This document shows positions 18,492 to 28,449 of a stretch of DNA of 33,165 bases, piece by piece. A program made the translations under genes and the position numbers. Numbering within the stretch: the first letter of the stretch is position 1; the number at the start of each line of letters is the position of its first letter. The notes under the pieces are model-generated. The model did no database searches and was not told the DNA's origin. It saw only the letters and a list, made by a program, of their open reading frames with translations. Source of the DNA: Acidimicrobiaceae bacterium (GTDB taxonomy: Bacteria > Actinomycetota > Acidimicrobiia > Acidimicrobiales > Acidimicrobiaceae); assembly GCA_013044475.1 (NCBI GenBank), contig JABEUM010000023.1, forward strand, positions 1-33,165, in the 5' to 3' direction.

Positions 18492-19613
18492 CTATTTGGA
18501 CAGTGACCGCTTCAAACGATAAAGCTGGACATATCCAAGGTCCTTGAGAAATCTCGGCTGCAGTGCCTTTGAATCGATCGATCGCCTGTCCGATAGTTTC
18601 GTATTAACTTCGTCAGACACTAAAATGCTTCCAGGTGTTGCAATATTCACAATTCTGCTAGCAAGGTTTACCACCGGACCGTAGTAGTCGCCGTCCTTGG
18701 CAAGCACCATCCCATGGGCCAGGCCCGCCCTTATCTCGGAAATTTCTCTATCCTGTGAATAGCTTTCCTGCAAGGTCATAGCAATTTCAACCGCCGCCTC
18801 GGGGTCTTCGCTAACAAACATGACTTCGTCCCCAATCATCTTGACCACCCTTCCACCGAAGCGTGTTACCGTGTCATGTGAAACCTCATCAAAGTGATTG
18901 ACCAGACTGGCGAGCTCCTCAGTTTCCAACTGTTGGGACAAAACCGTAAATCCCACTAGATCAAGGAATCCAACGGTCAGCTCGAATTGAGCGAGCTCGA
19001 CCCCTTCGCCCTGTTGCCTAAGCATAAGCAACCGCTTACTCGCTCCATGAAGGTGTCTCAGCCACACGTACGACAAAAGCTTAGGAACGGTAGGAACCGT
19101 TTGAGAGACGTAGCTAGAGAACCTCTCCGCCACCTCCAGATTGCTGAGCCGACGCTCGGGTCGATTGATCTCCTTGAGGCCAATTGAGGACAATATTTCA
19201 GCTTCGGCCACCCGTGAAAGAGCCGAACCAATTACCCTTGCCAACTGGACGGCGACCTCTACATCAGCTGGGTTCGAGCCCAAAAGCCCGCTAAAAGCGA
19301 TAGACGCTTCGACATCTATGGCGTGAAAACTCGGCTGCTGGTCGACTGGGTCAGTAAAACCAAGGGCCCTCCACAACCGGACAAGGACCCCCTTTTCTAT
19401 CCCGGATATCTCAGCGACTTGAGCGACGCTGAGCAGGTCACCTGGCGGCCCAAGTAATAGGTCTACTGCGAGCACGTGCAGAGAATCGGATTCAATAGCT
19501 ATCCTTAGAGTTTCCAGCGAGACGCCATTGTCCGTGAATAATCTCAGTAACCCGTTGGAAATCTCTCCATCGGGATCTGGCATATCAGCTACTCGTTTAT
19601 CGTCGCCACTCAC
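18492..19613 (-). CDS. Class III adenylate/guanylate cyclase domain protein with N-terminal regulatory/HTH-like region
   Basis: VGFLDLVGFTVLSQQL, GGRVVKMIGDEVMF, GPVVNLASRIVNIATPGSILVSDEV. Confidence 0.88.
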   Translation of the reverse strand: MSGDDKRVADMPDPDGEISNGLLRLFTDNGVSLETLRIAIESDSLHVLAVDLLLGPPGDLLSVAQVAEISGIEKGVLVRLWRALGFTDPVDQQPSFHAIDVEASIAFSGLLGSNPADVEVAVQLARVIGSALSRVAEAEILSSIGLKEINRPERRLSNLEVAERFSSYVSQTVPTVPKLLSYVWLRHLHGASKRLLMLRQQGEGVELAQFELTVGFLDLVGFTVLSQQLETEELASLVNHFDEVSHDTVTRFGGRVVKMIGDEVMFVSEDPEAAVEIAMTLQESYSQDREISEIRAGLAHGMVLAKDGDYYGPVVNLASRIVNIATPGSILVSDEVNTKLSDRRSIDSKALQPRFLKDLGYVQLYRLKRSLSK

Positions 19614-19699
19614 AGAACCTTACGCCCCAAACCTAATCAACACAAACGCAAACCAGCAACAAATGGTACCCCTACTCTCATATCTCATTTAGTCTCGAC

Positions 19700-20383
19700 T
19701 TGATGATTCCTAATGGAGCCGACACTAAAAGCTATCCCTTCAAAGCCGCCTTAGCGGTACCATTAAAGCCATTTAACAAAGCTAAAACACGTCTAGCCGA
19801 TATTTTTGACCCAGCTACTAGGTCAAGACTCGCTCAAGCTCTCGCAATAAAGGTCCTGGATTCGTCTCCGAACCTAGTACCTTATGTCGTGTGTGAATCT
19901 CTGTCGATAAGGAAGTGGGCCACTGGGCTCGGGTACAGGACCCTCTTCAACCCCGGTATGTCTCTCAATGCGTCACTTGAAGTTTCTGTAGGGAGGCTCC
20001 AGCTGTTGGGCTTTACTCACGTCGTCGTAGCGCATTCAGACCTCCCTTTCGCTGGAGATCTTTCATTTTTGGCCCTGGGCAATCAAATTGTGATCGCACC
20101 GGACAGACACCTGATTGGAACAAACGCTATCTCATTGCCTGTTTTGCCAGCCCAGACAAGCCGATTCAGCTTCCATTTCGGGCACCATTCGTTTGCTGCA
20201 CATGTCCAAGAGGCCTTCAGCCTCGCACAAGCGCCAATGATAGTAAAGAATCTGGGTTTGGCATTAGATTTGGACGACTCCGTCGACCTGGACTTGGCCC
20301 ATTCCCTTGGCTTTGACCATCTTAAGCTGTTGAAACAACTCGATATCGCGTCGACTAGCGGGAGAAGAAACTCACTTGACTAA
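19700..20383 (+). CDS. cofC: 2-phospho-L-lactate (or PEP) guanylyltransferase, F420 biosynthesis
   Basis: AALAVPLKPFNKAKTRLADIFDPATRSRLAQAL, VVAHSDLPF, NxGLALDLDDSVDL. Confidence 0.82.
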   Translation: MMIPNGADTKSYPFKAALAVPLKPFNKAKTRLADIFDPATRSRLAQALAIKVLDSSPNLVPYVVCESLSIRKWATGLGYRTLFNPGMSLNASLEVSVGRLQLLGFTHVVVAHSDLPFAGDLSFLALGNQIVIAPDRHLIGTNAISLPVLPAQTSRFSFHFGHHSFAAHVQEAFSLAQAPMIVKNLGLALDLDDSVDLDLAHSLGFDHLKLLKQLDIASTSGRRNSLD

Positions 20384-21146
20384 TTTGGCTACTTATTTAA
20401 AGGCACAAGACAAACCAACCTCGACCGACCTGTCGGTCCCAACTATTGCCCTCGCTATCGGAGCCCACCCAGACGATGTCGAATTTGGGTGTGGCGGGAC
20501 TTTAGCGAAGTGGTCAAATAGTGGCTGCATGATCCACTACCTGATACTCACTGATGGTTCAAAGGGAACCTGGGACGAAAACAGGGACGCGAGCGAACTC
20601 GCCCAGACGAGAAAACTTGAAACAGTCGAGTCGGCTAGAACACTCTCAATTTCTGCCGAAGTCCATTTTCTGGGAAGGATTGACGGAGAATTGGAATCGA
20701 CGCCTAGGGAACGCTCCGAGGTTGCATACCTTATCAGAGATATTAAACCAGAAGTAATCCTTGGGCATGACCCGTTCAAAAGGTACCGACTACACCCAGA
20801 TCACCGAAACGCTGGGTGGATCACCTGCGACTCGATAGTCGCAGCGCGAGACCCACTTTTTTTCCCAGAGCATAGGCTCGAAAGACACCGACCTAAAGCC
20901 CTCCTGCTATGGGAGGCCGACGAGCCGGATCACTTTGAAACCACCGAAGGTTACCTCCAATTAAAGGTGGATGCTCTTCTTAAACATAGGTCTCAACACG
21001 AATCCACGATGGGAATAAGTGGCGAAGTATCCGCCGCGGCAAAGTCCCAACTCGCGGGCATGATCGCTAGTCAAGCAGGAGCCGTCTCGCTTCGATGGAA
21101 CAAAAAAGAGGCCGGCGAGGAGTTCAAACTCATCACCGACCTCTAG
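20376..21146 (+). CDS. PIG-L family deacetylase
   Basis: IALAIGAHPDDVEFGCGGTLAKW and HPDHRNAGW; overlaps the 3' end of cofC. Confidence 0.88.
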   Translation: MTNLATYLKAQDKPTSTDLSVPTIALAIGAHPDDVEFGCGGTLAKWSNSGCMIHYLILTDGSKGTWDENRDASELAQTRKLETVESARTLSISAEVHFLGRIDGELESTPRERSEVAYLIRDIKPEVILGHDPFKRYRLHPDHRNAGWITCDSIVAARDPLFFPEHRLERHRPKALLLWEADEPDHFETTEGYLQLKVDALLKHRSQHESTMGISGEVSAAAKSQLAGMIASQAGAVSLRWNKKEAGEEFKLITDL

Positions 21147-21161
21147 TATTCGATCTAGCTA

Positions 21162-22790
21162 CTAGTTGACCATCCTCGTTCGGCCTTCCCAATAGGGCGA
21201 GCGGAGCTTGAACTTCTGCAGCTTACCGGTTGCCGTACGGGCCAAAGTATCTCGAAACTCGACGGAGCGCGGGCACTTGTAATGAGCGATACGGCCGCGG
21301 CAGAACTCGATCAACTCTTCTTCAGTCGCCTGAACATCCGGCCTCAGTACGACGAGCGCCTTGATCGCTTCACCCCACTTATCATCCGGAATGCCAATCA
21401 CCGCAACCTCGGCTATCGCTGGATGTTGGAATAGTGCGTCTTCCACTTCAATAGAAGAGACATTCTCACCCCCAGTAATTATGACGTCCTTCTTCCTGTC
21501 CGAGATCGTCAAATAACCCGCATCTTTAGTACCGCCATCTCCTGTGTGGAAAAATCCGCCCGCCATCGCCTCGGCGGTGGCATCTGGATTGTTCCAGTAC
21601 CCATGGAAGACTACGTTCGACTTGGCCAGCACCTCTCCGCTTGGATCAAGCTCGATTTGTGTCCCGATCCCTGGAGTGCCAGCACGAGACAACAACTTAG
21701 AACGCTCTTCGGGGGTCAATGAATCCCATTCCGAGCGGGTCCTATTCACCGTCAATACTGGAGAAGTCTCTGTCAAACCATAGATCTGTATGAACTCCCA
21801 TCCAAGCTCGGTCTCCACTCTTTCGATCGTCTTCGAAGGAGGGGCCGCACCCGCCATTATGATCCTCATCGTGGACTTACCCGGAATCGGCCGATTGGCC
21901 GCAGCCCTCTTAGTGGCAGCATCCAGTGTCGCCGCCCACACCGCGGGCGCCCCACAAGCAAGGGTTACACCTTCATTCTCAATGTTGGCCAATATCGACT
22001 CACCATCGATCTTGCGCTGAATTACGTGGGTTCCACCCATACCTGTCACAGCGTAGGGCATACCCCAGCCGTTGCAGTGAAACATCGGAAGCGTATGCAA
22101 CAGGGTGTCTCTATCGGTAACTGTCGTGTGCCACCCGAAAGTCGCCGCATTTAACCATGCGTTCCTATGGGTCATCTGAACGCCTTTGGGTCGGGCAGTG
22201 GTTCCCGAAGTGTAATTAATCGAACAGGTAAAGTCTTCGTCACCCTCCCATGGGGTAGGCGCAGGCTTGTCCCCAAGGTCTGCAAATAACTCGGCATCTT
22301 CAATGCCGTCAAGAACTATTACGGATTTCACATTCACACCGGCGACAAGATGCTGAAACTCTGGGTCTACCAAAACAACTTGAGAACCAGAGTGTTCAAC
22401 TATGTACTCGACTTCCTCGGAGTTCAGCCTGTAGTTGACCGGAACGAGGATTCGACCGAAACCGCTGACCCCATAGTACGAGACCAAAAACTTGCCTGAA
22501 TTAGGGCTAATGAGAGCTACCCTGTCGCCAACGGCTACTCCCATATCCTCTAAAACTCTGGCCATATTCATAACTTTGGAATTAAGTTGGCGATACGTCA
22601 GCCTACCCAAAGTACCTTTTGCTTCTGGATCGTCGACCAGCGCCAAGCGATCGGGATAGACCTCCGCCCCACGGCGCAAAAAGTCACCAACATTCAAAGG
22701 AACCTTCACTCCACCCTCCAAAAGATATTCATACTCAACGCTACGAATACTCGACCTGGCACACAGCCTGCACCGATAACCAGGGTACAC
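21162..22790 (-). CDS. Acyl-CoA synthetase / AMP-binding fatty-acid CoA ligase
   Basis: YTSGTTARPKGVQMTHRN, GWEFIQIYGLTETSP, TGDGGTKDAGYLTISDRKKDVIITGGENVSSIEVE. Confidence 0.93.
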   Translation of the reverse strand: MYPGYRCRLCARSSIRSVEYEYLLEGGVKVPLNVGDFLRRGAEVYPDRLALVDDPEAKGTLGRLTYRQLNSKVMNMARVLEDMGVAVGDRVALISPNSGKFLVSYYGVSGFGRILVPVNYRLNSEEVEYIVEHSGSQVVLVDPEFQHLVAGVNVKSVIVLDGIEDAELFADLGDKPAPTPWEGDEDFTCSINYTSGTTARPKGVQMTHRNAWLNAATFGWHTTVTDRDTLLHTLPMFHCNGWGMPYAVTGMGGTHVIQRKIDGESILANIENEGVTLACGAPAVWAATLDAATKRAAANRPIPGKSTMRIIMAGAAPPSKTIERVETELGWEFIQIYGLTETSPVLTVNRTRSEWDSLTPEERSKLLSRAGTPGIGTQIELDPSGEVLAKSNVVFHGYWNNPDATAEAMAGGFFHTGDGGTKDAGYLTISDRKKDVIITGGENVSSIEVEDALFQHPAIAEVAVIGIPDDKWGEAIKALVVLRPDVQATEEELIEFCRGRIAHYKCPRSVEFRDTLARTATGKLQKFKLRSPYWEGRTRMVN

Positions 22791-22870
22791 AAATTTTCCA
22801 GATATTTAAAGGCATTCGTCAAGAATGAGTTTTATTTACATTCCATTCGCCAACTGCATAAACACAATCC

Positions 22871-25300
22871 TTAGATCCCCAACTCGATTCCACGCTCGAG
22901 CACGGCGTGCCTACCAGGCGCCAGGCATGGGCCATTAGGTTCCCTCCCAATACCGAGCCCCAATACCCTCCTTTGTACACCCAACTTGTGTTCGAAATGC
23001 GTTCCCTCGACTCCAGCGGATTTAATGGCCGCCGTCGACAGGGTCTTTTTAATTTCAAAATCGGATATGGCCCTGGTTAGATCGTCCATTGTGCTCATTC
23101 CGGAGTTGCAGCTCCTGGTGACAGAGACTAGCTTCGCGTAGCTCTCTTCGACGGAAACAGCCACATGGTCATTTTGCTGGACCAACCCTGCCACAAAATT
23201 ACATACGTCACCGTGGTTGCCGGGCATCCATCCGGCACTCATAAACTCGATCCTCGACTCCAATGAAAAATCGATTGCCAGAATGGATATTACGGTCATC
23301 TCCGCTATCGGCTTGCCGTCCACACTTGGTGCCATTTGGCGGTCAGTCTTCAATGCCACTTTGAAGTTCGGCCAGTCAAGGGCCTCGCATTCAGCGATAG
23401 CTAGCGCGTGTGCTGGTCTGAAATATGTCTCCTTAGCTTTAGAGATCGTCGTTTGCTCCCCACCTACTTTAAGTTCCAGGGGACCCTTTCGAGAGAGTTC
23501 CCCGATAGCTGGTTTAGCTGCAGAGCAGAAGCTCGGTGGGACGATAACCCGCCTCCAAGGCAAAGATTCCGCGCTACTCCCCGGTCCTGAGAAACTCCGC
23601 TCTATCAGCTCTGCGGCGACCCTAGCCTCATATTTCGTAGATACAGCTAATGGAATCTTCGCTCTTTCTGGCGCGCCTTCGGCATTTACCGCATCGGATG
23701 CGGAATCCTCCAGGACAACTCTTACAGTCCGATCTAGAGCGAACTCGAATGCCGTCTGATTGTCCCTCGTTACCACTATACTGCTGGATCCGCCGACACT
23801 AGTGGAACATAGCGGGATCACTTCTATCCCAGCCAAGGAGTCATTTCGGACGGTTAAATTTCGACCATTTGAGCGAAGTCCTATTACCGCTCCGAAATGC
23901 CGACTTTCGACCAATTCGCAAATCTCTGACGGCGCCAGCCTGTTTGGCGAGATCAAAAGGAGCGAGGGCGGCCGATAGGGGCTGCTTCCCTCTTCGGCTT
24001 GCCATTCCGCCAAAGGTGTGGACTGTTTCGATCCGCCGACGTTACCCCCACCTTTAGTGACGGACGAAGCGCTCAGCGCAGATTTCCAAACTTCAGCAAA
24101 CTGATTAGAAGTATCATAAACCTGCAATTCACCCCCCATCTCGGCAACTGCACGAATCTCAGTAGCCATTCGATGCATTCCCTGGAGGTTCTCGGGCCTG
24201 TCCAATGCGAGAAATTCAGTGTGGGTCTCGGTCCTCTGGCTCAGTAATCTACTCGCGTACTCCAACGGTGATATTCGGTCCGCACTTCTAGCCATCCGCC
24301 CATATAATTTTGGGTCGGTCTCGTCAAAGCCCAAAATTACTGCGGCTCTATGAAGCGCCTCATCGGCACCGATTCCGGAGTCGTTCTGGAGTTGAAAGTT
24401 CACTTCACTGTGAAGAGCGCCCCAGACTCTAGTATTGCTCTTGGATGGGCCGCAGCTAAAAGGAACATTCGACGGCTTTGACTCAATGATCTCTTGCGCC
24501 CTCTCGCTCCAGGCCACCTTCTGCCTCTCTAGCTCAATACTTGCCTTTTGAGGCCTGTCAATCAGGCCGGCCAACCGTCTCGCGTCTTGAGATCCCCCAT
24601 ACGCTAACGCTTTTTGGAAAATCTCTTTAGAGCGAGACGAAAAGAAATCAGTCAGATAATCCAGGTAAGGTCCATACCCGCAACGATCAAGGTAGTGTCC
24701 TGCGTACTCCCTATCAAGTTCCAAAATACGGCTAGACACATAATGTCGATAGACACTTCGAAAAAAGCTCTCGTTCCAAAAGAGCCTTCGTGCATCGAGG
24801 GCGGAAGTACTCTCTTGACCCCTCGCCCTAACCGAGTTGACGATTATCAAATGTGAATGAATATGAGGATCGTGCGACCTCGAAAGTGCGTGATTGAAGC
24901 TGATTGCGCAGCCCCCCTCAGAAGCTGATCCGTCCAACTTTCCATTTGGGGAGATCTCCGTGGCTTCGATGTATTTAAGTGTGGCTTCAACGGCAAAATC
25001 ATGAAGGTGAAGTATCTCCTGCCCAAAGTCTTCGCCACCTAATGCCCAAGCAAGAGAAAGCTGTTTAGGCATAGCTAGCACTAGCTCGTACCCAACGTTT
25101 TTTCTCCTAGTATTCACCATGGCACTTGCTAGCAAACCAGACAGATCTTGAGCGGCTAGCGTGGAACCTTTTTCTAGCGAAATTAGGGCCAATGAGTCTG
25201 ATCCCATGATCCGCCCTACCCCATCGCCCAACTCGTACTGGCCGAAAAGCTCCTCTTTCGAAAAGTATGCTATTGCTTGCGTCGAAATCGCCCGCATCAT
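22871..25300 (-). CDS. MobF (TrwC/TraI-type) relaxase domain protein, no recognisable helicase Walker A
   Basis: GYELVLAMPKQLSLAWALG, FNHALSRSHDPHIHSHLIIVNSVRA (three-His motif), STSALDARRLF; C-terminal ~500 aa unassigned. Confidence 0.8.
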   Translation of the reverse strand: MMRAISTQAIAYFSKEELFGQYELGDGVGRIMGSDSLALISLEKGSTLAAQDLSGLLASAMVNTRRKNVGYELVLAMPKQLSLAWALGGEDFGQEILHLHDFAVEATLKYIEATEISPNGKLDGSASEGGCAISFNHALSRSHDPHIHSHLIIVNSVRARGQESTSALDARRLFWNESFFRSVYRHYVSSRILELDREYAGHYLDRCGYGPYLDYLTDFFSSRSKEIFQKALAYGGSQDARRLAGLIDRPQKASIELERQKVAWSERAQEIIESKPSNVPFSCGPSKSNTRVWGALHSEVNFQLQNDSGIGADEALHRAAVILGFDETDPKLYGRMARSADRISPLEYASRLLSQRTETHTEFLALDRPENLQGMHRMATEIRAVAEMGGELQVYDTSNQFAEVWKSALSASSVTKGGGNVGGSKQSTPLAEWQAEEGSSPYRPPSLLLISPNRLAPSEICELVESRHFGAVIGLRSNGRNLTVRNDSLAGIEVIPLCSTSVGGSSSIVVTRDNQTAFEFALDRTVRVVLEDSASDAVNAEGAPERAKIPLAVSTKYEARVAAELIERSFSGPGSSAESLPWRRVIVPPSFCSAAKPAIGELSRKGPLELKVGGEQTTISKAKETYFRPAHALAIAECEALDWPNFKVALKTDRQMAPSVDGKPIAEMTVISILAIDFSLESRIEFMSAGWMPGNHGDVCNFVAGLVQQNDHVAVSVEESYAKLVSVTRSCNSGMSTMDDLTRAISDFEIKKTLSTAAIKSAGVEGTHFEHKLGVQRRVLGLGIGREPNGPCLAPGRHAVLERGIELGI

Positions 25301-25504
25301 GCCTCCCGGGATTTTGCAAGAGCCGTTAAACTCTCCACTAACTTCTTGTTTTGAAGGACGCTTCCAGCTCGAGTCTCTTTGCTACGAGCTAGGAATTGAC
25401 GAGAAATAGTGGGGTTTCCCCGAAGGATACTGCCTGACCTCTCCTTCGGATAGTCTAGCAAAAAGTCCTTTAGCCCAGAATGTCATAGGAGCGTTGAATC
25501 TCAG

Positions 25505-26071
25505 GTGTTTGAGTTCACTTTAGAAGCCTCGACCTCAACTACACTGAGGCTCCTTACCCACTTTGATAGTTTTGAACTTTTTTCGCTCGTTGACTCCGAT
25601 CGCCCTCATCTGAGCAAATACCAAGCTTGGGTCGAGCAGCTCCAGACGGTTGAAGACACGGACAACTACGTGACGAACTGCCTAATGCAGCTAGTAACTG
25701 GAACGGGTTTTGTCACCGGAATTTGCACATACGGAAAGCTGGTAGGCACAATAGGCTTCCAACCCGTCGACTTCAAAAAGATGCGCGCCGATATTGGGTA
25801 CTGGATACACTCGGATTCTGAAGGCAAGGGTTTCGTAACTAAGGCCACCCTCGCCATGATCTCCATAGCCTTCAACAGGTACAAATTAGAAAGCGTTTCG
25901 ATCACCGTCGACCCCGACAATACTCGGTCGGCCAACATACCCAAGCGCCTTGGGTTCGCCATTGAGGCCGATGAACAGCTGGCTCTAAACATGGTGAGAT
26001 ACGTGCTTAGCAAGGAAGCCTGGCTCGGTCCTAGATTCGACCCGGAATCAATTAAAAAACAGTCTAGTTGA
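25505..26071 (+). CDS. GNAT acetyltransferase (RimJ/RimL-like)
   Basis: LVGTIGFQPVDFKKMRADIGYWIHSDSEGKGFVTKATLAMISIAF...VTVDPDNTRSANIPKRLGF. Confidence 0.85.
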   Translation: MFEFTLEASTSTTLRLLTHFDSFELFSLVDSDRPHLSKYQAWVEQLQTVEDTDNYVTNCLMQLVTGTGFVTGICTYGKLVGTIGFQPVDFKKMRADIGYWIHSDSEGKGFVTKATLAMISIAFNRYKLESVSITVDPDNTRSANIPKRLGFAIEADEQLALNMVRYVLSKEAWLGPRFDPESIKKQSS

Positions 26072-26087
26072 CCCTACTCTTGCACGC

Positions 26088-28064
26088 TTAGCTGGCTCGG
26101 CAATCGGATGCCAATTCCGTAACCACAATGCGGAAGTCTGCCTTCAAATCCTCTCTTCCGACCAAAACCCCGTGCGGACCCACCTTTAAAAGTGTCGTGT
26201 TGAGCCATTTGCCCGAAACAACGGGCACAGAGACAAGCCACCGATCGTCTTGGCAATCCAAAATAGTTAGATAGCTCGGTGCTATGAGTTCTAGCTGTCT
26301 TAATCCAGACTTGTCCACCTCTAGATACGCATACTCGGTATTCTTGGAGACCGAAAGTGGCTGAGCTGGCTCGGTTTCTTCCATTTCAGCCAGATCAATG
26401 TTTGCCCGACCCTCTTTCACGGAAAGAATTCTCGAGGCCCTGAAAGTCCTCCTCTCCTTCGACTCAACCACGCGAGCTGATACGTAAAAATGTCCATCAC
26501 GCACGAAGACCTGAATCGGTTCCAGTTCCCAGAGTTTGATCTTTTTGGAGGACTGCGAGAAATATTCGAACTCTACGATACACTTCTTGGCGATGCATTC
26601 CCGGACGACATCCAACTGTGGGCTCGAGGAGATTCCTACAGAAACTAGCTCCCGAGCGTCCACTTCGCCAATGAGTGCCGCCTCCAACTTTGAAAGGGCA
26701 CTATTGAGGGCATCGGACTCCCCCTTCAAGTAGGTGCTTATGACTGAAGCTGAAAATCGAAATACCAAAGCATCGATGTAATTGATCTTCCGGGGAAGTG
26801 CAAGCTTCGAATCCACGTCTACATAGACCTTATCTTTTTCGACATCGACAAAAATCTCAAATAGCGCATCTGGGGTGTAAGGGGGAAGCCCACAAGTAGC
26901 TGCCGTCTCCAACAAGGAAATCAGATGAGGCTTGTCGATACCGAAAGACAGTGCAAGTTCCGAAATAGACATTTCACTCTGGCTTTGAAGCACTGGAAGT
27001 AGCCGGGTCAGGAGGGAAAAACGACCTTTTGCGTTTTCCAGACTATCTACACTCGACATATGGGGACTCTGTCGCCGAGATTCGACTCCCCCTTCCGCCG
27101 GGAGAACACTTCCAGGATCCCAATTTATGCAGGGTTCCTCCTGGTAGCGTTTTTGAGTGGCTTCGATCCAGCGGCAGAAGTCTTCCCGAAGCTCCCTCGG
27201 AGAGATGATCTCCGGTAGTGAGCTGAGCTCAAAGAAAAAGGCTCGAAGTCCAGATTCTTCAGAGAAAACGAACTCGCATTCCCAAAATCCGTCGTCTCCG
27301 GCCAGCATCGAGCTTGCAAGTCCAGAGGATCTAATGATCTTCGCATCTGTCTCGTCGACTCTGACTTTCGCAATTTTCAAATTGTCTTCGTCTACAAACC
27401 AAGCCTGTTCGCCCAGTAGCCGATCTTTATTTTCCCTGCTAGGCCTACGGTATTGGGAATCAGCAACTATCTCAATCGGCCCACTTATACGGTCGACTCT
27501 GAAGGTTCTAACACTATCGCGAGCCTTGTCCTTGCCAGTTACATACCATCTTCCCCATCTTGAAGTAATCTGATATATTTCAAGATTGCGAACGGTGCCC
27601 GAATAACTAAAGCGAACCACCTTGGCCTTGGCGGCGGCTTCGTACATCACTCCAACAAGCTCGGGCCGATTCAAGTCGATAAAAGCAGAGCTATTCCCAC
27701 TAAGGATGTAACCGAGTTTGCCTGCCAGATCCGATGGTGGCTTACCTTCCACCCTCACCATCGCCAACGCACTTGCAAGCGCAACGCTCTCCTGCTCTGT
27801 CAGACTCACATCCAACACGAGGGCGGCAGGATTGATGGTATACCCAACATCACCTGAGGGCAGTTGGACGACTTCTATCGGGATTCCCAGACCCCTCAAG
27901 TCAGATTTTGCCCTCTCGAAAACCTTGCGTCTTGCCTCAGGCGACCCAGACATGCCTTCTAATCGTTCGTCAATTTCTCGCAAGGTGAGAGGTCTCGTCG
28001 CTTCAAGAAGCATCTGAGTCAGGTTCACAAGTCTTACCATTGGATCTACCGCAGCCACAAGCAA
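26088..28064 (-). CDS. pafBC: WYL-domain regulator, apparent PafB-PafC fusion
   Basis: Two consecutive HTH+WYL modules: N-half MVRLVNLTQMLLEATRPLTLREI...; C-half RFSLLTRLLPVLQSQSEMSISELALSFGI...PPYTPDALFEIFVD. Confidence 0.82.
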   Translation of the reverse strand: MLVAAVDPMVRLVNLTQMLLEATRPLTLREIDERLEGMSGSPEARRKVFERAKSDLRGLGIPIEVVQLPSGDVGYTINPAALVLDVSLTEQESVALASALAMVRVEGKPPSDLAGKLGYILSGNSSAFIDLNRPELVGVMYEAAAKAKVVRFSYSGTVRNLEIYQITSRWGRWYVTGKDKARDSVRTFRVDRISGPIEIVADSQYRRPSRENKDRLLGEQAWFVDEDNLKIAKVRVDETDAKIIRSSGLASSMLAGDDGFWECEFVFSEESGLRAFFFELSSLPEIISPRELREDFCRWIEATQKRYQEEPCINWDPGSVLPAEGGVESRRQSPHMSSVDSLENAKGRFSLLTRLLPVLQSQSEMSISELALSFGIDKPHLISLLETAATCGLPPYTPDALFEIFVDVEKDKVYVDVDSKLALPRKINYIDALVFRFSASVISTYLKGESDALNSALSKLEAALIGEVDARELVSVGISSSPQLDVVRECIAKKCIVEFEYFSQSSKKIKLWELEPIQVFVRDGHFYVSARVVESKERRTFRASRILSVKEGRANIDLAEMEETEPAQPLSVSKNTEYAYLEVDKSGLRQLELIAPSYLTILDCQDDRWLVSVPVVSGKWLNTTLLKVGPHGVLVGREDLKADFRIVVTELASDCRAS

Positions 28065-28449
28065 AGATTACATCGACCTGACGGCACCTACGCCATAGGG
28101 ACGCATCGAAAACCGCTCTGCGTGAAAGTGGAAATTCGAGCTAAGCGTTACCGCCATCGGGAAGCTCTCTGGACTGGAAGCGAGTTTGCAGGCTTCGTAA
28201 CCGCACTTCCAATCATCCCAGCTCAGATTCTGTTCGGCTTCTATATATGGCACCGTAACTGCAAAATTAAGGCACACACAAGTCGAGGCCACCCGCGTAA
28301 CTCACTTTTAATCACGCTTTCAACAAAAGACGTTTCGCTTAGCCGCGGACGCGCGACAAGCTGAACTCGACGCACCTCTTGGAGCTGCCCTAGTCATAAC
28401 GGCAACCGTCAAAAGTCGGCTCGGCATAGATCCTTTTAGCGTCAAAACC

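Noticed and set aside
23217-23759. 180-aa plus-strand ORF opposite the relaxase
   Set aside because: Antisense shadow; no motif
28068-28292. 74-aa ORF upstream of pafBC
   Set aside because: Low-quality composition and no recognisable domain
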